Positions 24,125 to 33,508 of a stretch of 43,094 nt of DNA are shown in pieces. The notes beneath the pieces are model-generated. The model was given only the letters and a program-made list of their open reading frames with translations, searched no databases and had not been told where the DNA came from. The translations under genes and the position numbers were made by a program. The stretch's first letter is position 1, and the number at the start of each line of letters is the position of its first letter. Origin of the DNA: Candidatus Wallbacteria bacterium GWC2_49_35 (GTDB lineage Bacteria > Muiribacteriota > UBA9980); assembly GCA_001791795.1 (NCBI GenBank), contig MGFH01000146.1, positions 1-43,094 on the forward strand, in the 5' to 3' direction.

Positions 24125-24955
24125 TCACTGCTTGAACCATTCTTTGTCAAGGCCGGTTTTGCGCTCGCGGATGAACACCTCGACGCTAGCCTTGAGCGCG
24201 GCCGCCTCGGGTTTGAGCAGCTCGCACGAAGCGGTGTCACGTGGCGGATTGACCATTATGTGATCGGCTTTTTTCGTTATGAACGAAACGAGGCTTTCTC
24301 TTTCGGCGGCGTAGCGCTCGTCGGGCGCTTTAAAGCTGAGGAGGCGTTCGGCCAGGCTTTTAATGTTGTTGGCGTGTATGGCGATTTCCGAGGTCTGATC
24401 GGAGACGAAACCCGCCAGCTCGATCTCTATGCTGTCGATCCTCGATTTTATAAGATCGAATACGTTCTGTTCCTGCATCGGGATGCGGTCGATATAGATG
24501 GCCGAGAAAGAATTGTAGGCCGCTTCGACCTGCTTGTGCGCTTCTTCGTGGCGGTTCTGGTTGACCAGCGTGAGTATCACTTTGATCTTCGAGTTCACGT
24601 CCGTAAGTTTGTCGCGCCATTTCGGGTCGTCGACGAACTGCGCCGGCGGGTTCTGAAAATAACTCAGGTAAAAATCGAAATAAGAGTCTATAAGTTTTCC
24701 GATCTCGGTCTGGGCGGTTTTGCCGTCCTTCTGGCTGAGCGCCACATCCAGGCGCTGAAAGGCGTCGTTGATCTTCAGAAGGCTGTCTTTAACCTTTTCG
24801 TTCAGCTTTTCGACCGACAAAAAAGCGTTGAGCACGTCCGTGCAGGCGTTCGCGGGCGGGGCGCAGAAGAAGAACATCGCGGCGGCCGCGGCGCACAAAA
24901 ATGCCGGCGCCGAAAAAATACGGGAAGGCGAAAAACGCGTTTCGTTTAAATTCAT
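24125..24955 (-). CDS. Exported helical protein, unknown function
   Basis: The 276-residue protein has a signal peptide (about 1-37, ending PPANA) followed by Cys38, which could be a lipidation site although the lipobox is imperfect. The mature part is predicted to be almost all helix (VKDSLLKINDAFQRLDVALS, EIAIHANNIKSLAERLLSF), like a four-helix bundle. There is no CxxCH haem motif. The ATG at 24955 is chosen because GAGG lies 5 nt upstream and because the promoter at 24993-25021 lies inside the longer alternative frame that begins at 25051. Confidence 0.8.
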   Translation of the reverse strand: MNLNETRFSPSRIFSAPAFLCAAAAAMFFFCAPPANACTDVLNAFLSVEKLNEKVKDSLLKINDAFQRLDVALSQKDGKTAQTEIGKLIDSYFDFYLSYFQNPPAQFVDDPKWRDKLTDVNSKIKVILTLVNQNRHEEAHKQVEAAYNSFSAIYIDRIPMQEQNVFDLIKSRIDSIEIELAGFVSDQTSEIAIHANNIKSLAERLLSFKAPDERYAAERESLVSFITKKADHIMVNPPRDTASCELLKPEAAALKASVEVFIRERKTGLDKEWFKQ

Positions 24956-24992
24956 GTCTGCCTCTTCGTTTATGGCGTTCACAGAGGCTTTT

Positions 24993-25021
24993 ATTATAAC
25001 CGTAACCGCGCCAAAAGTCAA
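24993..25021 (-). promoter_or_regulatory. Promoter for the exported helical protein and MoaD-like gene
   Basis: On the minus strand TTGACT (25021-25016) and TATAAT (24998-24993) are 17 bp apart, about 37 bp before the ATG at 24955. Confidence 0.8.
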
Positions 25022-25037
25022 TAGGATAAAAAATAGT

Positions 25038-25065
25038 TTGCAAATTCCCATTTTTTTGATATAAT
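25038..25065 (+). promoter_or_regulatory. Promoter for the 25172 gene and giant protein
   Basis: TTGCAA (25038-25043) and TATAAT (25060-25065) are 16 bp apart. The promoter is divergent from the one at 24993-25021. Confidence 0.7.
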
Positions 25066-25171
25066 AAATTAATATAAAAAGGGGACCTTAAAAAGCGTTC
25101 ATTGCGCGATAATTTTATTTTTGCCGTTCCCGTATTTTAATATGTCTATCTCGATAAAGGCGGATGTTTTT

Positions 25172-26482
25172 ATGCCTGCTGCCGTTGAATTTTTGAATTT
25201 TGAAACCCCGGACGGAGCCCGTTTCCGAAGCGAAGCGTTCAGGCCCTTTACAGCGGCCGCGCTCGTTATTCTAACGGTACTGGCGGCGCTCGCGTTTTTT
25301 TCGGGCGCGGCATTCGCGCAGGGCGACGCGGGGCTTTCGGAGCTCGAGCCTTCCGACGATTACCGTCCCGACGGCTATTACGAGCCTTACGATTTTTCGT
25401 TCGTAAAGACCGCGCCGGCGCCCGAAACTCCTTCGCCCACTCAGCACCCGCTTCCGCCCGAAGCATACGGCCAGCAGCCTTTTACCGGCGAGCAGCCCGA
25501 TTTCACGCCGCCGCAGAACCCGCCGCCCGGCGGCTATAACGATCCGCAGATGAGTCCCGAAGCGCCGGTAAACGCCCCGCCGCCCGACCTCGAGCCGATC
25601 GTCGTGCCCGATCCTCCCGATTTCAATTCCTTGACCGTAGCGCCGTCCCCCGGCCAGCCGAATTCGGTGGTCACCGATTTTTCGACGGTGCAGAACCCGT
25701 TCAACGAAACGGGCGCAGCGCCCGATACCGGAGCTTCCGCTCATCCTCAAAATTTGAATATCAGCTCTGCGCAGCCGGTTTCCAACCCCGCGGCCGGCAA
25801 GGCCGCCGAGGCCCTGAAGTTATTCGTGCGCAAGGGCAAAAAGCCCATCCGCTATAAACTGACCGACGAGGCCATCAGCGCCAATATCGAGCGGATAGTC
25901 GGAGGAAAGAGCCTTCTCGAATCCAACTGGAACGAGCTGCACGACGGCCTTCTGAGCCTCTACAGCGGCGCGGTCTCCAACAACCTGAGCGCCGCCGAGC
26001 CCCTCGACGAGGAGTTCGAGCGCATAAACTCCGTGCTGATGACCTACATGCTCAGCTACGGCGCGCCCGATTTCGACAGCGTCATAATCAAGTACAAAAC
26101 CTATTACTTCGCGTTTTTAGGCCCGCTCGCCGGCGTGCCCACGAATTTCAAGCCTTCCAATCCCGAGGCCAAATACAAGCTCCTGCGCCTTCTCGGCGGG
26201 GACATCATCAAAATCATTTCCGGCAGCACCATAATGTTTTCGCTCAAACCGCTTTCGTTCTGCGTCAGCGACATAATGCGCGAGGTCGCCAACGGCGAAT
26301 TCTACAAGCTCGAGGTCCTTTTCCGCGTAATGACCTCCGCCGACGCGCCCGTGCGCAATCTCGTCCGCCCGTTCTTCCAGCTTCTCAAATCGAAGATCAT
26401 GAGCGCGCGCGACCTCGAAAAATCGCCCGAGCCGCGCGCCAATTATTCAAAGGCGTACGAGCTGCTTAACAAGGTAAAATAA
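25172..26482 (+). CDS. Exported Pro-rich protein of unknown function
   Basis: The 436-residue protein starts with a long N-region and a signal peptide (TAAALVILTVLAALAFFSG, cleaved near AFA at 49). A Pro/Asp-rich, probably unstructured region runs to about 215. A helical C-terminal domain (about 220-436) contains KPIRYKLTDEAISANIERI and LRLLGGDIIKIISG. No family was recognised. The ATG at 25172 is preferred because AAAGGCGGA lies 8 nt upstream. The frame can extend to a TTG at 25121. The giant protein gene follows about 50 bp downstream with no terminator between, so the two are probably one operon and may work together. Confidence 0.82.
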   Translation: MPAAVEFLNFETPDGARFRSEAFRPFTAAALVILTVLAALAFFSGAAFAQGDAGLSELEPSDDYRPDGYYEPYDFSFVKTAPAPETPSPTQHPLPPEAYGQQPFTGEQPDFTPPQNPPPGGYNDPQMSPEAPVNAPPPDLEPIVVPDPPDFNSLTVAPSPGQPNSVVTDFSTVQNPFNETGAAPDTGASAHPQNLNISSAQPVSNPAAGKAAEALKLFVRKGKKPIRYKLTDEAISANIERIVGGKSLLESNWNELHDGLLSLYSGAVSNNLSAAEPLDEEFERINSVLMTYMLSYGAPDFDSVIIKYKTYYFAFLGPLAGVPTNFKPSNPEAKYKLLRLLGGDIIKIISGSTIMFSLKPLSFCVSDIMREVANGEFYKLEVLFRVMTSADAPVRNLVRPFFQLLKSKIMSARDLEKSPEPRANYSKAYELLNKVK

Positions 26483-26534
26483 AACTGCATAAAGTAAAAA
26501 ATAATTTTATAATAAATTAAAAGTGGAGGCGTTC

Positions 26535-29500
26535 ATGGAAAGGGGAACCTTTAAAGCGGCTGCTGTCCGCGTTAATTATAGTGGCGTAATATGGTTGAAG
26601 CCGGCCGCGGCCGTTATCGCGGCCCTGTTTTTTTTAACGACGTTCTTTTCTTTCGCGCCGGCCGCGGCGGAAGACGACGTCACCCTGCCCGGGAAACACA
26701 CGCTCAGGCCCATGTCGAAATTCAAAGTGGTTATGCCTTTCGCCGACATATCGAAGATATTCGAGAACAACCGCATGGTCATGATCGACTACGAAGAGCT
26801 CGACCGGCTCGTCGATAAAAACAACAAGATGATCGCCGAGCGCTATCCGCAGGGCGTAATAAAAGACAAAGAGCCGCCGGCCGATTACATAATAAATTCC
26901 GCGTCGTATAAATTCGTGAAAGACCACGATAACGTACTGTGCGGCCTCGACATCGAATTTTCGGTGCTCGCCGACGACAGATTCGTGCTCGTGCCCCTGA
27001 TAGGCGGCTCGCTCGCCCTCAGCGACGCCGTGATCGATGACACCATACCCGTAATAATATCGGAGCCCCTCACGTCCAAAGGCGAAGATAACGCGGCTCA
27101 GCAGATACAGCAGAGCATAAATTACCAGCAGAACAACATCAACGCCCCGCCCGTCGTGCAGACCTCCGACCCCGACTACAGCTACCAGCGCAACGTCATG
27201 AACGAAGGCGTTTCACGCCGCGCCGGACAGGGCGCCGCGGCTGCCAGCCGCTATTCGCTGCTCGTATCGAAAAAAGGCGCGCACACTCTCAGCCTGCGCT
27301 TCCTGCTGACGCCCAAAAAAGAGGGCGCGCAGTATTCGTTTTTCGTGCTCACGCCGAATTCGCCTAAAAATACGGTGTTATTCATGCACGACAACGCGGA
27401 CGCCGTAATCAAGATGATCCCCGCCATAGGCGAGAGGGCCTTCATACATCCCGAAACTAAAAAACAGGCCCTGGAAGCCGACTTCGGCTTCAGCGAGCGC
27501 CTGCACTTCACCTATTATTCCATAACCGCCGAGGAGAAAAAGGCGATAGAAACCGCCGCCGCGCCCGGCGCTGAATCCGGCACCGGCGAGACCGCTCTTT
27601 CGCCCGAAGACGGCGGCACGCTCGAGATAGAAACCGCCGCCGCGCCCGAAAAATACGAGGCCGAACCGGCCGCCGTGGGCTGCAACGTCAAATCGATATA
27701 TTCGATAGGCGACGGCCTCATACGCGGAAACCACGACATCACCTTCAACATCATAAAAGGCCAGATGTCGAGATTCTCGCTTGAAATGCCCATAAATACC
27801 GATATAGACGAAGTGCTCACCGATAACTACGACAAACGCCAGATCCGCCAGGTACGCACGGCGAACGGCGCCTCCGACTATTCATCGGTCGAGGTGTTCC
27901 TGAAATATCCCGTCACGACTGAATTTAACCTGACGATCACCACCATAACCAAGATCGACGACGCGTCATCCGAGGTCATCATGCCCGAACTCGCGTTCCA
28001 CGGCGTAGAAAGCGAGCGCGGCCACGTGGCCGTATGCGCCCTCACCAACGTGAAGATAGGCCTTTCCGCCGACCCGTTCAACCTCGAGCGCATCGACGCG
28101 CAGGAACTTCCCGAGCGCATAAAATTCTCGGTGGTCTCTCCGATACTCTTCGCGTTCAAATATTACAAGCACCCGTACCGCGCGCGCCTCGCGCTCACGA
28201 AGTATTCCGACTCCGAGGTCCTGGCGAGCGTGCTGACATCCAGCGTCGTCAATACATTTATAACCAGCCAGGGCAGGGCGGTTTCGAGCTGCGAGTTCCG
28301 CATAAAGAATAACGGCATGCCGTTTCTCAAGCTGATGCCCGACGACACCGTCGAAATACTCGACGGCGCGCTGGTGAACGATAAACTGGTAAAGGTTTCC
28401 TACGACCAGGACGCTAATTTCAAGATACCGATAGTCAAATCGCAATACGTCAACGAGGACATACTCGAATATCCCATCAGATTTAAAACATCTTCCGCGA
28501 CTCCGAAACTTTCGATATTCGGCGGCGTTACTCTCAGTCTGCCGCGCACCGAGGTGCCTTCGATGCACCTTAAATGGCGCGTCTATACGGCCGACGGCTA
28601 TATGTTCTACAACATGCGCGGCGTGCCCGACCTGAAACAGACTCCCGCGGTCCCGCTTATCTACCAGATACCCCTTAATTTTATAAACACGCTTGTCGCG
28701 ATATATAAATCGCCGCATTCCGTAAGTTTTCTCATTATCAGTTTTATGATCGTCGTGCTGGCCTTCATCGGCTACGTCATTTACATGGGCGGCGAAAAAG
28801 CATATGAAATGGGCGTTTTCAGTGCAATCTGGAACTTCATATACAACCTTTTCGCCAGGATATTCTCGTTCATATTCAGCCACGCGATAAGCCTGATCAT
28901 TCTCATAGTTATATTAGGCCTGCTCGCCGCCATGAGCGTGCCCAACTTCAACCGCGCGCGCCACGAGTCGAAATCGAAATCGTGCGTGGCGAACATGAGA
29001 ACCATTGAAGGTGCGGTCGAGCTGTTTATGATGGAAAACGGCTCCGTAACGTCGATGGACGTAAACACGCTTCAGAGAATGGGTTATTTGAAAGCCGTTC
29101 CGCAGTGTCCCGACGGATACAGCTACCAGATAGAGATCGGCCGTGGAAGCGGCGCAATGACCGACGTTATATGCCCGAAGCACGGCAGGCTCGGGCTTCA
29201 GGAAACCTCGGATAAAACGAAAGGCCTCGGCGGCGCCAAAGGCGACGAAGGCGGATTCGCCGCCAGATACGATTCCTCGCCCGCCCCGCCCGCTTCTTCG
29301 GTAAGCATGCAGACGTCCAACGAAATGCGCGAAGTGAAAAGCGAAGTCTCGGATCTCGACGAAGAGTCCGACTATAACGCTCCCTCGAAGAAGGGAATGC
29401 GTTCGAAAGACATGAAAGTTTCCGGAAAGGTTCAGTATAAAATGAAGATAAACGCCGAAGACCGCCTGCGCGCCGAGCGCCGTTCCCGGCCCGAAAGCCG

Positions 29501-32500
29501 CGGCATATTCTCTGTGCCGATAGCGCTTCCGAAAACCGGCCATTCGACGGTCGTCGAAAAGCGTTTCGTAATGTCGGGCGAGGAGGTAACATTGAAACTG
29601 TCTTACATGAGCGTTAAAATGTACCGCGCGCTCCTGGCCGTTCTTGTATTCATGGGATTACTGATCCCGTTTGCGGCCTCCCGCGCTCTTTTCAACGCGC
29701 AGGGCGCGCCGCTGTTCATACTGGCGGCGCTTTCGCTGCTGCTCGCCCTCGAAGCCGCCAACGCGATGATACCCGAAACGGCGGGCGCCTCGCAGCTCGG
29801 CATTCTCGCGGGTATAATAATTTTCGCGCTCTCTAAGACCGTCGCGAAACTCTCCAACCCGCGCGTCATGTCGAAGCTGATCGATATGCTTAAAACCCCC
29901 GTTACGTCTACCGATACCGCCGGCACCGGCGTGGTCATTCCCGCCCCCCTGAAAACGGGCGCCGCTGACGCTAAAACTCCCGCCGACGGCGGCCAGACCG
30001 GTCCCGACGGCAAAACGCCCGACGGCGGCGGCAATGGCGGAAACGGCGGCACCGGCGGCGGTCCCGGGCCTAAAACCGGCCTTATCATATTCGTGATCTT
30101 CGCGCTGGCCGCCGCCTTCGCGCTCGCGCCCGTATCCGCCGGGACCGCGCTCGCCGCGCCGCCCGAAAACCATCAGATAGAGCTGAATTACAACCCGTCG
30201 ACCCTCGAGGTGCAGACTTTTTATATGCTCGACATGGCCATGCGCCCGAACGAAAAGAAGGTCATGCTGCCCTATACCGACCTCAAATATCTCATAGATT
30301 CGGTCAACTCGATGGAATACACGGCCGACTCGAAAGAGCTCACCGCGCCCGCCGCGCCCCCGTACCGCGCCATGATCAAAAAAGCCACGCTTACGGGCAC
30401 GATCAAGCTTGACGTCGCCGAGCTCACTCTCGAATATTTCATAGACGTTTTCGACGACAATTACACCGGCGTCGAGCTCATCGGCGGCGACATCGCGCTC
30501 ACCGCGGCCGAATCCTACCTCATCAAGCCCTACAGTTTCGGGTTTTACGGCATGAGCGACAATTACATCGACAAGTTCGAGCGCGCCTACAAGAGCAAGA
30601 CCGACCGCGAAAAAATATCGCGCTACCGTCAGGCGAAATCGTTCGACACGGTATCGCGCTACGAAAACTTCAAGGTCAATCCGGCCGAGCGCAAGTACAG
30701 CGCGCTCTTCGAAGACCCGGGCGAATACATGGTCAAAATTTCCTTCAAAACCAACGTGATATTCAACGACAACGCCTATTATTTCAACTTATACCCCGCG
30801 AAAAGCGCCTGCATGAAGGTTTCGCTCGCGACTCCCGCCGAATACGACCTCATCGCCGACAACATGATAGTCGAATCGCGCGCTAAAGAGGGTTCCGGCG
30901 CCGACGCACGCAATATAACCAGCGGCGGCCTCATTCCCGCCGACGCCTACTCGTTCCGTCTAACGCTCGCCGAGCAGGCCCGCCGCGAACGCGAACGCGC
31001 GAAGCTCGAAGAGGAGCGCCGCATGCGCGAAGCCCGCGAACGTCTTCTGGCGCTGAAAAGCGAAGAGGTCACCGTCATAACCAAGAAGATAGAGCCGCGC
31101 GTTACGCTGGTTTCGGCGTGCCGCCTTACGGTGGACGAGGAGCGGTTCTCGGGTCTGGCCGACTGGCGGTACAACATCCAGAACACGGAATTGCGCGAAC
31201 TCGCCTTCGAGATACCGCGCAACACCATGATAACTCTGGTCGAAGGCGCCGGGGTTTACGACTGGAAGGTCACCGGCGGCGACAACGGCGGCGCAGGAAC
31301 ATCTGAAGCCGCCGCGGCCCCGCGCGAACTGAAGGTAATGTTCAAAAACCCGATACGCGGCGCGGTCAACATCAAGACCGGCTTCGAAACGGAGATATTC
31401 AACATGAAGGCGCCCGTGAAGGTTCCGTTCATAAGGCCGGCCGGCGCCGACGAATACAAGGGTTTTCTCGCCATCGACGCCGCGGTCAACGCCGAAGTGA
31501 GCGTGACCGGCGAGGTCGAGACGAATCTGGTTCCCATAGACGAGAAGGAGATCCCGGCGCTTCCTTCGGGCTACGCCTCGTCGTCGGTGCTTTTCGCCTA
31601 TAAATTCTCGAAAAAGCCCGACAATTTATTACTGGAGATCAAAAAGCACATCGACATAGCGGCCATTCCCTGCGCGATCGACATCGCCAACTATAAAACC
31701 TTCGTCACCCGCGAGGGGCACATGATAACCAGCGCCTATTACGAGGTGCGCAACAACAACGTGCAGTTCCTCGAGCTGAAGCTGCCCGCCGGCTCCGAGC
31801 CATGGAGCCTCAAGGTCGGCGAGCGCCTGTTCAAGCCCGGCTCGGGCAAGGGCGGCGTTATTTACATTCCGCTGCTCAAATCGCCCGACGACGGCCAGAA
31901 CTTCATGCCGTTCGCCGTTTCGCTGGTTTACTTCACGAAAACTCCGGCTTTCGGCGTTATCGGCGGCGGCCGCATGGAACTTCCGCGCCCCGGCGTTTTA
32001 TGTTCGAAGGTGAACTGGGAGATCCATTTCATAGATGAATACAATATGTTCAACTTCCGCACGAACCTGCGCAAGGAAGAGCTGAAAAGTTCCTCCGATT
32101 TCATGGAAAAATCATCGGCGTCGCGCCGCTCGACGGTCTCTATCGAGCAGATGCTTGACATGCAGTATAAGAAGATGGCAGTCACAAACGCCAGGGGCGC
32201 TTACGGTGAAACGCAGAGTTCCGTGCCCGCTTCTTCCGCCGGCGCCGCTTCCTACGGTTCAGGTTCGGGCGCCACGGTCAAATCCAGGATGCCGGTCTCG
32301 ATAACGGTGCCCTCGACGGCCAACGTCCACCATTTCACCGTGGAAAGTCTCGAAAAGATAAACGACGTGAACGACGCCACCGTGTTTTACGTAAAATACT
32401 CGTTCTACTCGAAGCCTGTTTTCGACCTGCTGACTTTTATCGGCTATCTGTTCGGCGTCGCGCTCGTTCTGCTGCTGCTGATCGCGCTGTTTAAAACCGG

Positions 32501-32684
32501 TTCTTACAGGCCTGTTTTGATAACCTTCGCGGTCTCGATCGTGTACGTGTCCGCGCTCGAATATATAACGGGCGGCACCATCCAGTATTTCATGTTCGGC
32601 TTCGTGATGGCGGCGCTTTTATACGCGGCGCACTTCATAGTAAGGCTTAATGAAGAAGAAAGGCGATTTTTAAAGATCAAATGA
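26535..32684 (+). CDS. Giant duplicated envelope protein with embedded pilin-like domain
   Basis: This 2049-residue protein has a signal peptide ending near A45 and two homologous halves. FAFKYYKHPY (539 on) and what follows (TSQGRAVSSCEFRIKNN, LKLMPDD, LSLPRTEVPSMHLKWRV) match FAYKFSKKPD (1687 on, with TREGHMITSAYYEVRNN, LKLPAGS, MELPRPGVLCSKVNWEI). Copy 1 has a membrane segment at about 730-751 and then a type IV pilin-like domain (about 781-885). That domain has LIILIVILGLLAAMSVPNF, SCVANMRTIEGAVE and a C858-C880 pair in PQCPDGYSY...CPKHG. More membrane segments (about 1025-1110), a Gly-rich linker (about 1150-1180) and an internal signal-peptide-like segment (1180-1208, ending ALAA) precede copy 2. 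Copy 2 contains a charged coiled coil near 1475-1515 and ends in several membrane helices. GGAGG precedes the ATG at 26535; a GTG at 26523 overlaps that SD. Function unknown. Confidence 0.85.
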   Translation: MERGTFKAAAVRVNYSGVIWLKPAAAVIAALFFLTTFFSFAPAAAEDDVTLPGKHTLRPMSKFKVVMPFADISKIFENNRMVMIDYEELDRLVDKNNKMIAERYPQGVIKDKEPPADYIINSASYKFVKDHDNVLCGLDIEFSVLADDRFVLVPLIGGSLALSDAVIDDTIPVIISEPLTSKGEDNAAQQIQQSINYQQNNINAPPVVQTSDPDYSYQRNVMNEGVSRRAGQGAAAASRYSLLVSKKGAHTLSLRFLLTPKKEGAQYSFFVLTPNSPKNTVLFMHDNADAVIKMIPAIGERAFIHPETKKQALEADFGFSERLHFTYYSITAEEKKAIETAAAPGAESGTGETALSPEDGGTLEIETAAAPEKYEAEPAAVGCNVKSIYSIGDGLIRGNHDITFNIIKGQMSRFSLEMPINTDIDEVLTDNYDKRQIRQVRTANGASDYSSVEVFLKYPVTTEFNLTITTITKIDDASSEVIMPELAFHGVESERGHVAVCALTNVKIGLSADPFNLERIDAQELPERIKFSVVSPILFAFKYYKHPYRARLALTKYSDSEVLASVLTSSVVNTFITSQGRAVSSCEFRIKNNGMPFLKLMPDDTVEILDGALVNDKLVKVSYDQDANFKIPIVKSQYVNEDILEYPIRFKTSSATPKLSIFGGVTLSLPRTEVPSMHLKWRVYTADGYMFYNMRGVPDLKQTPAVPLIYQIPLNFINTLVAIYKSPHSVSFLIISFMIVVLAFIGYVIYMGGEKAYEMGVFSAIWNFIYNLFARIFSFIFSHAISLIILIVILGLLAAMSVPNFNRARHESKSKSCVANMRTIEGAVELFMMENGSVTSMDVNTLQRMGYLKAVPQCPDGYSYQIEIGRGSGAMTDVICPKHGRLGLQETSDKTKGLGGAKGDEGGFAARYDSSPAPPASSVSMQTSNEMREVKSEVSDLDEESDYNAPSKKGMRSKDMKVSGKVQYKMKINAEDRLRAERRSRPESRGIFSVPIALPKTGHSTVVEKRFVMSGEEVTLKLSYMSVKMYRALLAVLVFMGLLIPFAASRALFNAQGAPLFILAALSLLLALEAANAMIPETAGASQLGILAGIIIFALSKTVAKLSNPRVMSKLIDMLKTPVTSTDTAGTGVVIPAPLKTGAADAKTPADGGQTGPDGKTPDGGGNGGNGGTGGGPGPKTGLIIFVIFALAAAFALAPVSAGTALAAPPENHQIELNYNPSTLEVQTFYMLDMAMRPNEKKVMLPYTDLKYLIDSVNSMEYTADSKELTAPAAPPYRAMIKKATLTGTIKLDVAELTLEYFIDVFDDNYTGVELIGGDIALTAAESYLIKPYSFGFYGMSDNYIDKFERAYKSKTDREKISRYRQAKSFDTVSRYENFKVNPAERKYSALFEDPGEYMVKISFKTNVIFNDNAYYFNLYPAKSACMKVSLATPAEYDLIADNMIVESRAKEGSGADARNITSGGLIPADAYSFRLTLAEQARRERERAKLEEERRMREARERLLALKSEEVTVITKKIEPRVTLVSACRLTVDEERFSGLADWRYNIQNTELRELAFEIPRNTMITLVEGAGVYDWKVTGGDNGGAGTSEAAAAPRELKVMFKNPIRGAVNIKTGFETEIFNMKAPVKVPFIRPAGADEYKGFLAIDAAVNAEVSVTGEVETNLVPIDEKEIPALPSGYASSSVLFAYKFSKKPDNLLLEIKKHIDIAAIPCAIDIANYKTFVTREGHMITSAYYEVRNNNVQFLELKLPAGSEPWSLKVGERLFKPGSGKGGVIYIPLLKSPDDGQNFMPFAVSLVYFTKTPAFGVIGGGRMELPRPGVLCSKVNWEIHFIDEYNMFNFRTNLRKEELKSSSDFMEKSSASRRSTVSIEQMLDMQYKKMAVTNARGAYGETQSSVPASSAGAASYGSGSGATVKSRMPVSITVPSTANVHHFTVESLEKINDVNDATVFYVKYSFYSKPVFDLLTFIGYLFGVALVLLLLIALFKTGSYRPVLITFAVSIVYVSALEYITGGTIQYFMFGFVMAALLYAAHFIVRLNEEERRFLKIK

Positions 32685-33319
32685 GCGAAATGAACCAGTC
32701 ATACATAACTGACGGCGGCGACCTTTTCGGCCAGACCGCGGGCGCCGCCGCCTTCGATTTCAACCGCGAGTACATGGGCGTGGTGCGCGATGTGGCCCGC
32801 GCCTGCGAGGAATTCGGCCACATCGACGCCGATCGTATAGCCGTTTCTTACTCGCTGGCTAAAACCAGCGCGAAGCACGGGCTTCAGGCTAAAATTTACC
32901 CGCTGCGCTTCGAGGGCGGCGCCCGCGAAAAATCGTCGAAAGGGTATAAATTCACGATACCGCCCGTATTTTACGACGGCGTCGAAATCTATTATATAAT
33001 ATCGTTCTGTATTCCGCGCTTTTTAAACCTGTCCATATCCGAAAAACTCGAAACCATAATTCACGAGCTGTTTCACATAAGCCCGCGCTTCAACGGCGAC
33101 ATCAGGCGGCTGTCGATGGGCTCGAAGGCGGCCCACGGCTCGAGTCACGAGATATTCGACCGCTTCGTCGCGAAGATAGTCAAAAGATATTTATATTCCG
33201 GCTCGCGTTCGCTTCTTCCGAAGTTCTTATACATGGATTATAAAAAATTGAAGCAGGCCTACGCAGATATCAAACTCGAAAAGCTCAAAATACCCAAAAT
33301 AATAACGGAAAAAGAGTAA
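32681..33319 (+). CDS. Small HExxH metallopeptidase-like protein
   Basis: The 212-residue protein has IIHELFHISPRFNGD with HELFH at 128-132 and a later HGSSHE, in which H152 or H156 could be the third zinc ligand. This resembles compact phage-type/YgjP/SprT-like metallopeptidase domains. No signal peptide is present, so it should be cytoplasmic. The first 25 residues and the Lys-rich tail look flexible. Its ATG overlaps the stop of the giant protein gene (ATGA), which implies coupled translation and a possible role in processing or quality control of that protein. Confidence 0.8.
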   Translation: MSEMNQSYITDGGDLFGQTAGAAAFDFNREYMGVVRDVARACEEFGHIDADRIAVSYSLAKTSAKHGLQAKIYPLRFEGGAREKSSKGYKFTIPPVFYDGVEIYYIISFCIPRFLNLSISEKLETIIHELFHISPRFNGDIRRLSMGSKAAHGSSHEIFDRFVAKIVKRYLYSGSRSLLPKFLYMDYKKLKQAYADIKLEKLKIPKIITEKE

Positions 33320-33508
33320 AAAAAAAAATTCAGGCGAAACTCGGAACTTTTTTTGAAAAAAATAGTATAATCTCGTGAGGCGAATTTTGTTGCCTTGAAA
33401 ATTCAGTCCGTAATTATTTGAAGACATCAATAATAATGCATAATGACGGTAATAACGGCGAAAAATAATTAAAATCAATAAAAAACACGAAGAAGGGGTT
33501 GGTGTTTT

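Noticed and set aside
24956-25051. N-terminal extension of the exported helical protein
   Set aside because: The region holds a TTGACT-N17-TATAAT promoter reading into the gene, so the start must be downstream.
33366-33371. TATAAT box before the M23 gene as a promoter
   Set aside because: No acceptable -35 box lies 15-19 bp upstream, so it is not listed as a promoter.
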